A stretch of 64,000 bases of DNA from Desulfurobacteriaceae bacterium (GTDB lineage: Bacteria; Aquificota; Aquificia; Desulfurobacteriales; Desulfurobacteriaceae): positions 62,001 through 126,000 of the forward strand of contig JALUGO010000007.1 in assembly GCA_027051905.1 (NCBI GenBank), in the 5' to 3' direction. Numbering within the stretch: the stretch's first letter is position 1; each line of letters opens with the position of its first letter. The notes under the pieces are model-generated. The model was not told the origin of the DNA. It was given only the letters and a program-made list of their open reading frames with translations, and did no database searches. A program made the translations under genes and the position numbers. Positions 51,828-60,505 of this stretch are shown here, piece by piece.

Positions 51828-52759
51828 TGGACTTCCTCCTTCAGTTTTTCGAGTCTTTCGCAGAGAAGTGACAGAACAACCATCCGAACTGCCAGCCCAG
51901 TTTCTACCTGGCCGAAGATGAGTGTTCTTTCAGAGACCACAACGTCGTTTGTAAGCTCAACACCTCTGTTGAAGGGTCCCGGGTGGAGAATAACTGTTTC
52001 AGGCTTTAACTGTTTCAGTCTGTTCCTGTTGAGCCCGAAGAGCTCAGCGTATTCTCGAACGGATGGAAATGTTTTTTTCGCGTTCTGCCTTTCAAGCTGA
52101 ATTCTCAGCAGAATTACGGCGTCTGATACTTCTATAACCTCTTCAAAACTTTTCAGGACTTTTATTCCCATTGCTTCGGGGTATCTTGGCATCATTGTTG
52201 AGGGGCCATAGGCAAAAACTTCCGCCCCTAACTTCCTGAGGAGAATGGCATCTGAGCGGGCAACCCTGCTGTTAGCAATATCTCCAACTATCGTTATTCT
52301 TTTTCCTTCAGGGCTGCCAAAGTGTTCTTTCAGGGTTACGGCGTCGAGGAGAGCCTGTGTTGGGTGTTGGTGTCTGCCGTCTCCTGCGTTTACTATTGCA
52401 GCTTTAACGAAGGGTCTGGCTGTGTGGGGAGCTCCCTCACAAGGGTGCCTTAAAACGATAACGTCGGGGTGCATCATATCAAGGTTTTTAAGAGTATCTA
52501 CCAGGCTTTCTCCCTTCTTAACAGAACTTGTAGATGTGCTTATGTTTATCACGTCTGCCGAGAGGAACTTTCCCGCCTTCTCAAAGGAAGACCTCGTCCT
52601 CGTTGATGGTTCAAAGAAAAGGTTCACAACGCACTTTCCCCTCAGAACTGAGAACTTTTTTCTACCCTCCCGAAGAGCTCCCTTCACTTTCTGTGCCGTT
52701 TCGTAAATTTCGTTAAAGGTTTCAACGGTTATATCTTCTGCAGAAAGGAGGTGTTCCAT
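51824..52759 (-). CDS. pyrB: Aspartate carbamoyltransferase catalytic subunit
   Basis: A 311-residue enzyme condensing carbamoyl phosphate with aspartate. The carbamoyl-phosphate loop FEPSTRTRSSFE, the HPCEGAPHTARPF and DGRHQHPTQALLD blocks, and HPGPFNRGVEL near the end are complete. An in-frame GTG is one codon further upstream. No pyrI is adjacent. In other thermophiles the ATCase can pair with dihydroorotase, which here is two genes downstream. It overlaps hisD and the cytochrome gene by one and four bases. Confidence 0.95.
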   Translation of the reverse strand: MEHLLSAEDITVETFNEIYETAQKVKGALREGRKKFSVLRGKCVVNLFFEPSTRTRSSFEKAGKFLSADVINISTSTSSVKKGESLVDTLKNLDMMHPDVIVLRHPCEGAPHTARPFVKAAIVNAGDGRHQHPTQALLDAVTLKEHFGSPEGKRITIVGDIANSRVARSDAILLRKLGAEVFAYGPSTMMPRYPEAMGIKVLKSFEEVIEVSDAVILLRIQLERQNAKKTFPSVREYAELFGLNRNRLKQLKPETVILHPGPFNRGVELTNDVVVSERTLIFGQVETGLAVRMVVLSLLCERLEKLKEEVQ

Positions 52760-54090
52760 CACTCCCTCACAGCTTCTGTAGCTTTAATCACCATCTTCAC
52801 AGCTTCTCTCACCTCAACGGCAAGTCTGTGAGCTTCAAGGCCTTCGCACTCTGCAAGCTCTCTTGCCGCTCCGCTTACCCTCTTAAACCCTTCAGGGCTC
52901 ACGTAAAGAACCGATGAGCGTTTTATAAAGTCGTAAACCCCAAGTGGAGAGAAGAACCTTGCACTTCCTCCGGTTGGGAGAACGTGGTTGGGACCTAAAA
53001 CATAGTCTCCCAGGCTTTCGCAGGTGTAGTGGCCTAAGAAAATAGCTCCTGCGTGTTTAATGTGGTCTAAAAGAGCGAAAGGTTCCTCTGTTGCTACCTC
53101 TAAGTGTTCGGGGGCTATCTCGTTTGCAACTTCACAGGAGTGGTAGATATCCCTAGTCAGGAAAACTGTTCCAAAGTTTTCAATGGCCTTTTCTGCTATC
53201 TCTTTCCTTTTAAGGGTTTTAAGTTTCTCCTCAACCGCTTTAACAACCTCTTTAGCCACTTTTTCACTGTGGGTAACTAAAAAGGCTCCGGCAAGCTCGT
53301 CGTGTTCCGCCTGAGAGAGGAGATCTGTTGCAACCCAGTCGGGGTTTGCCGTTTCGTCTGCAATTACGAGGATCTCACTGGGGCCTGCAACCATATCTAT
53401 GTCAACTGTTCCAAAGAGAAACTTTTTGGCAAGGGCAACGTAGATGTTCCCGGGGCCCACAATCTTGTCAACCTTTGGAATACTTTCTGTTCCAAAGGCT
53501 ATAGCGGCAACTCCGTGGGCTCCTCCAACTCTGTAGATCTCATCAACTCCAGAAAGTTTTGCAGCAACTAAAGAGTAGGGGTTGACTTCCAGGGAACCTA
53601 TTGCAGGAGTTATCATTACAACTTTCTCAACCCCTGCAACCTTTGCGGGAACTGCGTTCATAATTACAGAAGAGGGGTAGGAGGCTTTCCCTCCGGGAAC
53701 GTAGATTCCGGCGCTATCCAGAGGCGTTACCTTTTGACCTAAAACAATTCCAGGTTCTGTTATAAAGTAGGAGTTCTCCTTCTGGTGCTGGTGGAACTTC
53801 TTCACCCTCTCAACGGCAAACTCTATGGCTTTAATAACTTCATTCGGAACTTTTCTAAACGCCTCTTCTATCTCTTCCTCTGAAACCTTTACGTTTTCAG
53901 GAGTTAGCTTAACTCTGTCAAACTTCTCTGCGTAGCCAAATACGGCTCTATCTCTGAAATTCCTGACGTTTTCTATTATCTCAAGAACTGCAGGAGCAAA
54001 CTTTGACTCAAGTCCCTGTCCTCTGTTTCTTATTCGGGAGAGTTCCGGATCTTCCCTCCAGCTGTCATTCCTCAGGTTAACGATTTTCAT
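52759..54090 (-). CDS. hisD: Histidinol dehydrogenase
   Basis: A 443-residue zinc enzyme performing the last two NAD-dependent steps of histidine synthesis. Signature KFLFGTVDIDMVAGPSEILV, VPGGKASYPSS, AEHDELAGAFLVT, and catalytic EH in NEIAPEHLEVAT are present. A GAAGGAGAAAGGT site precedes the ATG. A minus-strand TATAAT at 54129-54124 lies 34 bases upstream, without a good -35. It is the first gene of the pyrB-cytochrome-pyrC unit. Confidence 0.95.
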   Translation of the reverse strand: MKIVNLRNDSWREDPELSRIRNRGQGLESKFAPAVLEIIENVRNFRDRAVFGYAEKFDRVKLTPENVKVSEEEIEEAFRKVPNEVIKAIEFAVERVKKFHQHQKENSYFITEPGIVLGQKVTPLDSAGIYVPGGKASYPSSVIMNAVPAKVAGVEKVVMITPAIGSLEVNPYSLVAAKLSGVDEIYRVGGAHGVAAIAFGTESIPKVDKIVGPGNIYVALAKKFLFGTVDIDMVAGPSEILVIADETANPDWVATDLLSQAEHDELAGAFLVTHSEKVAKEVVKAVEEKLKTLKRKEIAEKAIENFGTVFLTRDIYHSCEVANEIAPEHLEVATEEPFALLDHIKHAGAIFLGHYTCESLGDYVLGPNHVLPTGGSARFFSPLGVYDFIKRSSVLYVSPEGFKRVSGAARELAECEGLEAHRLAVEVREAVKMVIKATEAVRE

Positions 54091-54294
54091 ACCTTTCTCC
54101 TTCTTCTTAGTTTAGCCAGACAAATTATATGATAACGATTAAGAGGGAACTCCCGGCAGATTTTACAGGCAGATTAAGGCTGAGTAAGATTGGCTTTCCT
54201 GTGATTTATTGATTTTTGTTTAACTGGTTTGCGGCGGGCGTTTTGTTTAAGACTGGAGGGAAAAACTTGCTGATGGAGCGGATGTTTGGTTAAG

Positions 54295-54390
<96 letters not shown>

Positions 54391-54398
54391 AGGTGAAG

Positions 54399-54474
<76 letters not shown>

Positions 54475-54483
54475 ACTTTGTTG

Positions 54484-54578
54484 TGGCGGAGGGGGAGGGA
54501 TTTGAACCCCCGGAGGGCCGGTTAGGCCCTCAGGTGATTTCAAGTCACCCGCCTTCAGCCAGACTCGGCCACCCCTCC
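54484..54578 (-). tRNA. tRNA-Ser (TGA)
   Basis: A 95-base minus-strand cloverleaf, acceptor GGAGGGG pairing CCCCTCC, discriminator G, encoded CCA. Anticodon loop CTTGAAA gives TGA, reading UCN codons. A long variable arm (GAGGGCC/GGCCCTC) confirms serine. It is first in the tRNA transcript. Confidence 0.95.
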
Positions 54579-54597
54579 GCGCTTTTAGCGTTTAAGG

Positions 54598-54626
54598 AAG
54601 ATATGCCTTGAACTTTACCGTGTCAA
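54598..54626 (-). promoter_or_regulatory. Sigma-70-type promoter of the tRNA cluster
   Basis: Read on the minus strand: TTGACA (54626-54621), 17 bases, TATCTT (54603-54598), 20 bases before the first tRNA. It lies just after the Hsp20 stop. Confidence 0.78.
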
Positions 54627-54639
54627 GGGAGTGTTAATT

Positions 54640-55155
54640 CTACTTTTCCTTGTTGTCTTTATCCTCTTTTTTCTTCTCTTCTGGTTCTTTGACAATGATT
54701 TTCACTTCTTTTCTTGCAGCTTCAGCTTTAGGTAGCCTTATCTCAAGGATTCCTTTGTCGTAGTATGCCTCTATTCCCTCTTCCTTAACCTCTACAGGTA
54801 AGGGAATTACCCTCTGGAACTCGCCGTAGAATGTTTCGCTGAAGAAAACGTTATCCTTCTCTTCTTTCTGCTCCTGTTTTTTTACTCCCCTTATGATGAG
54901 GTAGTTGCCGCGAACCTTTACGTCTATGCTGTCTTTGTCGAGGCCAGGCATTTCAGCCTTTACGACTATTTCGTCTGGGGTTTCATACATCTCGATTCTA
55001 GGCTCAAAACCGGCTTCAAAACCGGGGAACTCCCTGAATCCGCCGAAACCCCTCATCATTTCGGCCATCATTCTCTCTATTTCCTGAAACTGCCTGAACA
55101 TATCCTCAAAAGGGTCAAACCCTCTTCTGCCTCTTCCGAAGAATCCTCCAAACAT
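54640..55155 (-). CDS. Hsp20 / alpha-crystallin small heat-shock protein
   Basis: A 171-residue chaperone that holds unfolding proteins. It has a Phe/Gly-rich N-terminus (GGFFGRGRRGFDPFEDMF), a central alpha-crystallin domain (YETPDEIVVKAEMPGLDKDSIDVKV and GILEIRLPKA with the conserved GxLxxxxP), and a highly charged C-terminal tail of Lys/Glu. The IxI-type motif is not obvious in the tail. AGGAGGGAGAG precedes the ATG. It is oriented towards the tRNA cluster, which has its own promoter. Confidence 0.93.
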   Translation of the reverse strand: MFGGFFGRGRRGFDPFEDMFRQFQEIERMMAEMMRGFGGFREFPGFEAGFEPRIEMYETPDEIVVKAEMPGLDKDSIDVKVRGNYLIIRGVKKQEQKEEKDNVFFSETFYGEFQRVIPLPVEVKEEGIEAYYDKGILEIRLPKAEAARKEVKIIVKEPEEKKKEDKDNKEK

Positions 55156-55231
55156 CTCTCCCTCCTACAATTTGGTTTTAGTAAACTTAAAATCCTATTT
55201 TAATTTTAGACCTGCCAGGCTCGAGAGTCAA

Positions 55232-56956
55232 CTACTTAACGCCAAATTTTTTCCGTTTCTCTTTTACGAAGCGCTGGAGCTCCCTCAAACTCCCGGCGTT
55301 AACAACGTCCTTTTTCTCAACCCAGCCCCTTCTGGCCGTTCCAACCCCCAACTTCATCATCCACATGTGGTCTACGTGGTGGGAATCTGTGCTTATGACG
55401 AGTTTTACTCCGAACTTTACGGCCATCCTGCAGTGGGCGTCTTTAAGGTCTAATCGGTTATAGTAGGAGTTAACCTCTAAAGCTGTTCCCGTTTCTGCAG
55501 CTGCTTTCATCACCTTTTCAAGGTCTAACGGGTAGCCGTCCCTCTGGCCGATAACCCTTCCCGTTGGGTGGGCAATGGCGTTTACGTATGGGTTGTTTAT
55601 GGCCTTTAGAATTCTCTCTGTGTTGTCCTGTGTAAATCGGGAGTGAATGGCGGCAACAACAAAGTCTAGCTCTTTCAGTATCTCATCGGGGTAGTCGAGG
55701 CTTCCATCTGGGAGGATGTCAACTTCTGCTCCCTTCAGAATTTTTATTTTCCCCTTAAATTTCTCGTTGAGTTTGTCTATCTCGTAGTTTCTCCTCTCTA
55801 AGTCCTCCTCAGAGAGGCCGTTTGCAACCTTTAAACTTTTGGAGTGGTCGGTAATTGCGACGTATTTATAACCCATTTCTATGGCCTTTTTCGCAATTTC
55901 CTCTATCGTTGAGGCACCGTCTGACCAGTTTGAGTGGATGTGGAGATCTCCCTTAATCTCGTTGTAACCTATAAGCCTTGGGAGCCTGTGTTCAAGTGCT
56001 GCCTCAATCTCTCCCGTATCTTCCCTTATCTCCGGAGGAGGGGTGTCCATTCCAAGGGCACTGTATATCTCCTCTTCCGTTTTTCCTGCAATCTTCTCCT
56101 CTCCTTTAAAGAGGCCGTATTCGTTGAGCTTGTAGCCCAGCTTCAGGCAGATTGTTCTGAGGTGTATGTTGTGGGCTTTTGAGCCTGTGAAATACTGAAG
56201 GGCTGAACCGTAAGAGTCTGGCTCAATTACCCTCAGGTCAACCTGTTCTCCCTCCTCAACTATCACGGTTGCCTTTTTCGTTCCTTTCCAGAGAACTTCC
56301 TTAACGTTTGGAAGGTTCACAAATGCTTCGATTATCTCAAGGTTGTTCCCTGTTGCCAGGATGTCTATGTCTCCAACTGTTTCTTTCATTCTCCTCGTCG
56401 AGCCGCAGACCGATATCCTCTCAACGGCGGAGTGTTCCTTTAGCTGGTTGACGATTCTGTCTGCTATGAATACGGCTACTCCCAGGAGGATTCTTCCGCC
56501 GCTCTTCTCAAGGAGTTCTATACCCTTCTTTATTTTTTCAACCTTTTTGATGCCAAAACCCGGAAGTTTCAGGAGGTCTCCCCTCTCAATTGCTCTCTTT
56601 AGGTCTTCAATGCTCCTTATTCCGAGTTCATCGTAGAGGAGCCTGACCGTTTTAGGACCCACTCCCGGAATATCTAACAGTGTGAAGATGGTATCAGGAA
56701 CCTGCTGTTTCAGTTTCTCAAACTCTTCAATTTTTCCAGTTCTCAGAAACTCCAGGATTTTTGCTTGAAGTCTCTGGCCTATTCCCGGAAGCTGAGAGAG
56801 TTTCCCCTCCTTTGCCAGGACTTCTATGTCCTCAGAGAGGTCTCTAATCAGCCTTGCAGCGTTCCTGTAAGCCCTTATGTGGTATGGATTGTCTCCCATA
56901 AACTCAAGTATGTCTGCCCACTTGTCAAAAATGTCGGCAAGCTCTTTGTTCTTCAT
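55232..56956 (-). CDS. polX: Family X DNA polymerase with PHP domain
   Basis: A 574-residue bacterial PolX for gap-filling repair. N-terminal helix-hairpin-helix repeats (LPGIGQRLQAKI, IPGVGPKTVRLLYDELGI, LPGFGIKKVEKI) bind DNA. The nucleotidyl-transfer site has CGSTRRMKETVGDIDILA with the paired Asp. The C-terminal PHP 3'-5' exonuclease has GDLHIHSNWSDGASTIEEI, AITDHS and STDSHHVDHM. All metal-binding histidines are seen. The ATG has GGGAGG six bases upstream. It is divergent from the thioesterase gene over only 42 bases. Confidence 0.94.
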   Translation of the reverse strand: MKNKELADIFDKWADILEFMGDNPYHIRAYRNAARLIRDLSEDIEVLAKEGKLSQLPGIGQRLQAKILEFLRTGKIEEFEKLKQQVPDTIFTLLDIPGVGPKTVRLLYDELGIRSIEDLKRAIERGDLLKLPGFGIKKVEKIKKGIELLEKSGGRILLGVAVFIADRIVNQLKEHSAVERISVCGSTRRMKETVGDIDILATGNNLEIIEAFVNLPNVKEVLWKGTKKATVIVEEGEQVDLRVIEPDSYGSALQYFTGSKAHNIHLRTICLKLGYKLNEYGLFKGEEKIAGKTEEEIYSALGMDTPPPEIREDTGEIEAALEHRLPRLIGYNEIKGDLHIHSNWSDGASTIEEIAKKAIEMGYKYVAITDHSKSLKVANGLSEEDLERRNYEIDKLNEKFKGKIKILKGAEVDILPDGSLDYPDEILKELDFVVAAIHSRFTQDNTERILKAINNPYVNAIAHPTGRVIGQRDGYPLDLEKVMKAAAETGTALEVNSYYNRLDLKDAHCRMAVKFGVKLVISTDSHHVDHMWMMKLGVGTARRGWVEKKDVVNAGSLRELQRFVKEKRKKFGVK

Positions 56957-56983
56957 CTCAACCTCCCTCTTCTATTTATAACC

Positions 56984-56989
56984 TATAAT
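56984..56989 (+). promoter_or_regulatory. -10 element giving a probably leaderless thioesterase mRNA
   Basis: A perfect TATAAT ends nine bases before the ATG at 56999 and no ribosome-binding site lies between, so the transcript would begin at or within three bases of the start codon. The -35 is poor. The overlapping minus-strand TATAAA may serve polX. Confidence 0.5.
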
Positions 56990-56998
56990 TGCACTACT

Positions 56999-57409
56999 AT
57001 GAACGGAAGAGAGCTGAGAAGGGATAGATACTGTTTCGTCTGCGGAGAGGAGAACCCCAGGGGCATGCACCTTAGTTTTGAGAGGAGAGAGGGCAGGGTT
57101 TACAGCCGTTTTTCCCTCTCTAAGTTCTACCAGGGCTACGACAACGTTATCCACGGGGGAATAATCTCTCTCATTCTGGATGAGTCTATGGCCTACCTCC
57201 AGGGAGTGGAGGAGCGGTTTTTAACAGGGAAGATAACCGTAAAGTTTCATTCTCCCCTTTACGTTGGGGAGGAGGTTGAGGTTGAAGCCTGGATAGAGGA
57301 GGAGAGGAAACGGTTTAAGATAACTAAAGCTGTTATGAGAAAGGTTGGCGGGGAAAAGGTTGCTGAGGCTGAAGCTCTGATGTTTGTTTTCAGGGAGAGT
57401 CAAAAATGA
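56999..57409 (+). CDS. PaaI-type hotdog thioesterase
   Basis: A 136-residue acyl-CoA thioesterase-like protein. N-terminal CFVCGEENPRGMHL, then the hotdog helix with VIHGGIISLILDESMAYL, in which Gly-Gly and the acidic residue shape the active site. Beta strands KITVKFHSPLYVGEEVEVEAWIEE follow. The pair CFVCG is common in this subgroup. Open frame upstream of the ATG is antisense to polX and has no start signal. Coupled to the next gene by ATGA. The substrate is unknown. Confidence 0.87.
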   Translation: MNGRELRRDRYCFVCGEENPRGMHLSFERREGRVYSRFSLSKFYQGYDNVIHGGIISLILDESMAYLQGVEERFLTGKITVKFHSPLYVGEEVEVEAWIEEERKRFKITKAVMRKVGGEKVAEAEALMFVFRESQK

Positions 57410-58488
57410 AAAAACTTCTTGTTGTGCTTGCTCTTTTTGTTCCGGCTGTTTGTGGAGCTCAAGAGTTTAAGGTTGTTTCAAGTGCCGCTTCTATAAGGCA
57501 GATTCCGATGGGGCAAATTGAGAAGACTTTAAACAGAGGGGAGGGAGCTTCCCTCTCCTCCCTCTTCACTTTCTGGGGAAAGACCGAAAACGGCTGGGTT
57601 AACCTCGACTATACCAGCTTTGATTTTCCATTTGAGAAGGTGATGGGGGAGCTCCCGTTAAAGTTTGCCGTCATCTCTCACCCAAAAACCATCGATGGGA
57701 TTGAGCTAAAAGAGAACGACGTTCTGTATGTGGCGAAAGTTGAGGATGGGCAGGCGGTTTGCCTCTTTAAAAACAGAGCCCTTCTGGTTCCTGAGAAAGA
57801 TTTAAACGTTGAGTCGGCAACTTTCTCTGTGGTTGTTGTTAACGGGGGAGCTCTTCTCCTTTCAGACGGCTCAGACTCACTGAAAATTGAACCGGGAACA
57901 GCTCTGTTAAGGGGAGAAGGTGGTTATCTCTACCGGAACCACTACTACACTTCCCTTGAGCCTCTGGTGGAAGAAAAGAGTGTTGACGTTGATACCGTTT
58001 TAAAAGAGGTAAACAGGCTCATCGACATATTCAACAGCGCCAAACTCTCCTCTGCCATTGCAGACCGACTTGGCTATTACGTTAAAACGATGCCGGTAAA
58101 GGATACAGACCTGAAATTTGTGAGAACGGAAGACGGCGGTGTTGGAGTTGTTATTTCCCTGAAGTATAAGTTTTTCCTCAAAAGCGGTGAGCCCATAACA
58201 GGCAGGAAGACAAGGCTATTCTTGAAAGAGTCGAATTACGAGTTCTGGAGAAAACTTACCGAAGAGCTCTTTAACTCTGGAGTTAATAAGTTCGTTGACA
58301 TAAGAGTTCTGAGGTTTGATGGGGAGTCTTCTTACGAAGAGTGCGGTTTTGTAGATTCCAGCTACCATCTCTACAAACTGGGCTACCTGAAGAGCTGGAA
58401 GTCGTTTTTAGAGAACTCGGAGTCCAACCTCAGCGATGACCTCTGGTTCTTTGCAGATGAGGTCTACGAGAGGTTAGAAAATGGTTAA
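57406..58488 (+). CDS. Exported protein with SH3-like N-terminal domain
   Basis: A 360-residue protein with a signal peptide (1-18, cleaved after CGA). Residues about 22-70 look like a bacterial SH3 domain (KVVSSAASIRQIPMGQIEKTL..GWVNLDYTSFD), often a wall- or protein-binding module. The rest is mixed alpha/beta with no recognised active site, acidic, with a single late Cys. It overlaps the thioesterase by four bases and yggS by eight, so it is part of that transcript. Function unknown. Confidence 0.75.
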   Translation: MKKLLVVLALFVPAVCGAQEFKVVSSAASIRQIPMGQIEKTLNRGEGASLSSLFTFWGKTENGWVNLDYTSFDFPFEKVMGELPLKFAVISHPKTIDGIELKENDVLYVAKVEDGQAVCLFKNRALLVPEKDLNVESATFSVVVVNGGALLLSDGSDSLKIEPGTALLRGEGGYLYRNHYYTSLEPLVEEKSVDVDTVLKEVNRLIDIFNSAKLSSAIADRLGYYVKTMPVKDTDLKFVRTEDGGVGVVISLKYKFFLKSGEPITGRKTRLFLKESNYEFWRKLTEELFNSGVNKFVDIRVLRFDGESSYEECGFVDSSYHLYKLGYLKSWKSFLENSESNLSDDLWFFADEVYERLENG

Positions 58489-59170
58489 GAAGAACTACGA
58501 AAGGATAATGGAAGAGATAGAGAAGGCCTGTGAGAGAGCCGGGAGGAAGCCCGAAGAGGTAAAGCTTCTTGCAGCAACCAAAACCAGAACTCCCGATGAG
58601 ATAAGGGAAGCTTACGAGGCAGGGGTAAGGCTTTTCGGGGAGAACAGAGTTCAGGAGGCGAGAGAAAAAATCCCTCAGCTGAAAGACCTTGAAGATGCAG
58701 AGTGGCACATGATAGGCCATCTCCAGACCAACAAAGTGAAATACGCCGTTGGGCTCTTCAGCTGCATAGAGACCCTCGACAGAAAAGAGCTTGTGGATGA
58801 GCTCCTGAAGAGGATGGAGCGGAAAGGCGTTAAAAAGATGGATGTTTTAGTGGAAATAAAGCTCTCTCCTGAGGAGTCGAAACACGGATGCCCTCCGGAG
58901 AACGTTGAGGGGCTCCTTACCTATACCTTCCAGTTCCCTCAGCTTAACGTTTTAGGTTTTATGACAGTTCCCCCATACCTTGAAGACCCTGAGGAAGTTC
59001 GACCGTTTTTCAGGGAGCTCCGCCGGATAAGGGATAAAATGGAGGGTATCTTTAGCAGGAAGTTCCCGGAGCTCTCTATGGGAATGTCCCACGACTTTAC
59101 CGTTGCAATTGAGGAGGGAGCTACAATTGTGAGAATAGGAACTGCCCTTTTCGGTCCAAGAAAATATTAG
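58481..59170 (+). CDS. yggS: YggS-family PLP homeostasis protein
   Basis: A 229-residue alanine-racemase-like barrel that binds PLP and buffers its level. Lys in LLAATKTRTPDEIREAYEAG forms the Schiff base. ENRVQEA, WHMIGHLQTNKVKYAV, LSMGMSHDFTVAIEEGATIVRIGTALFG complete the family set. The upstream exported-protein gene overlaps it by eight bases. It is ten bases ahead of the dehydroquinate synthase gene. Confidence 0.94.
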   Translation: MVKKNYERIMEEIEKACERAGRKPEEVKLLAATKTRTPDEIREAYEAGVRLFGENRVQEAREKIPQLKDLEDAEWHMIGHLQTNKVKYAVGLFSCIETLDRKELVDELLKRMERKGVKKMDVLVEIKLSPEESKHGCPPENVEGLLTYTFQFPQLNVLGFMTVPPYLEDPEEVRPFFRELRRIRDKMEGIFSRKFPELSMGMSHDFTVAIEEGATIVRIGTALFGPRKY

Positions 59171-59180
59171 GAGGGAAGGA

Positions 59181-60185
59181 ATGAAAAAGGAGTTAATCGT
59201 TTACGTTAAAGATCCAAAGAATAAGAAAGTTGTTACTGCCGCCCTTGAGTCTGGAGTTTCTGCTCTCCTTTTGGACAAACCTGAAAGTGAAAAGGTGAAA
59301 AGGCTTGCTAAAGTAAAGACGATTGCTCCGGATGGAGACTACAAACTTGGGGAAGACTACATCATTGTTGAGATAAAAGGAAAGGAAGACGAGGAGAAGG
59401 CGGCGGAGCTCCTCAAAAAAGGAAAAAAAGTCATTGTAAAAACAACCGACTGGACGATTATTCCGTTAGAAAACCTTTTAGCTCAGGGAGACGACGTTTA
59501 CGCATGGGTCAGGAATGCCGAAGAGGCTGAAACCGCAATAACCATACTGGAGAAGGGCGTTAAGGGAGTAGTCCTTGATACTGAAGACGTTAACGAAATA
59601 AAAGCTGCAGGTGAGGCAATCAACCTTTCAGGCGAGAAGGTTCAGCTTGAGGTTGCAAAGATTACACGGGTAAAACCCATAGGCATGTGTGACAGGGTCT
59701 GTATAGATACCTGCTCAAACATGACCCGCGGGGAGGGAGCTCTCGTTGGGAACTCCTCTGCAGGAATGTTTTTAGTCCACGCGGAGACAGAGTCAAATCC
59801 TTACGTTGCTGCAAGGCCCTTCAGGGTAAACGCCGGAGCCGTTCACATGTATGTCCGTCTTCCCGGTGGAAAGACGAAATACCTATCGGAAATAGAGAGC
59901 GGTGATGAGGTAATGATTTACAACTACAAAGGTGAGGGGAGAATAGCCTACGTTGGAAGAGCAAAAGTTGAAAGGCGTCCAATGCTCCTTATAGAGGCCA
60001 GAACAGAAGACGGCAAAAAAGTGTCTGCAATTCTGCAAAATGCAGAAACCATCCGCCTCACATCTCCCAAGGGAGAACCCATATCGGTTGTTGACCTCAA
60101 AGAGGGAGATGAGGTTCTTGTTTACACGGAGGAACCTGGAAGGCACTTTGGAATGAAGGTGAAAGAGACAATAGTTGAAAAGTAG
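59181..60185 (+). CDS. aroB': 3-dehydroquinate synthase II (archaeal type)
   Basis: A 334-residue member of the archaeal-type DHQS II family, which makes 3-dehydroquinate by NAD-dependent deamination of 2-amino-3,7-dideoxyheptulosonate. Family blocks: VQLEVAKITRVKPIGMCDRVCIDTC, GEGALVGNSSAGMFLVHAE, NPYVAARPFRVNAGAVHMYV, and a C-terminal beta domain ending PGRHFGMKV. It does not resemble classical AroB. The partner aldolase (ADH synthase) is not in the window. It replaces or supplements the usual first steps of aromatic amino-acid synthesis. AGGAGGGAAG precedes the ATG. Confidence 0.92.
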   Translation: MKKELIVYVKDPKNKKVVTAALESGVSALLLDKPESEKVKRLAKVKTIAPDGDYKLGEDYIIVEIKGKEDEEKAAELLKKGKKVIVKTTDWTIIPLENLLAQGDDVYAWVRNAEEAETAITILEKGVKGVVLDTEDVNEIKAAGEAINLSGEKVQLEVAKITRVKPIGMCDRVCIDTCSNMTRGEGALVGNSSAGMFLVHAETESNPYVAARPFRVNAGAVHMYVRLPGGKTKYLSEIESGDEVMIYNYKGEGRIAYVGRAKVERRPMLLIEARTEDGKKVSAILQNAETIRLTSPKGEPISVVDLKEGDEVLVYTEEPGRHFGMKVKETIVEK

Positions 60186-60193
60186 GGATAGAT

Positions 60194-60505
60194 ATGGGAG
60201 AGGAATTTTTTAGAGAGCTGATGGCCGATGCCCTTGGAAAATCTCCGGAGGAGCTTTCTGAGTATTTGGGAGAGAGCCGTAAGGTGTGCGACGTTTTCGT
60301 TCAAAGGGTTTACATGGACGATGAGCTTAGCAGGTTTGAATGGGGCGTTTCTGTTGTCAGATTTAACGGAGATGAGCTTGAAGAGGCTGCAACTTACGGG
60401 GTTTTCCACAGCTGGAACCTTGCAAAGAAGTATGGACGTGCCCTTAGTGAGTTTTTTAAGAGCAGAGGTTATGAAACACATCTCAAAGGGGAGCTTGGAG
60501 AATGA
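60194..60505 (+). CDS. Small hypothetical protein
   Basis: A 103-residue protein, not recognised. It is acidic, with a helical start (EEFFRELMADALGKSPEELSEY), a beta middle (KVCDVFVQRVYMDD, SVVRFNGDELEEAATY) and a final helix (AKKYGRALSEFFKSRGY). One cysteine, no membrane segment. It begins eight bases after the DHQS II gene and overlaps hldD by four (ATGA), so it is surely translated with both. Confidence 0.72.
   Translation: MGEEFFRELMADALGKSPEELSEYLGESRKVCDVFVQRVYMDDELSRFEWGVSVVRFNGDELEEAATYGVFHSWNLAKKYGRALSEFFKSRGYETHLKGELGE

Noticed and set aside
54091-54294. Possible structured RNA between hisD and the tRNA cluster
   Set aside because: Only scattered short G-rich stretches and a TATAAT for hisD were seen; no convincing conserved helix.
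56765-56998. N-terminal extension of the thioesterase frame
   Set aside because: It is antisense to polX and the hotdog family starts at the ATG at 56999.
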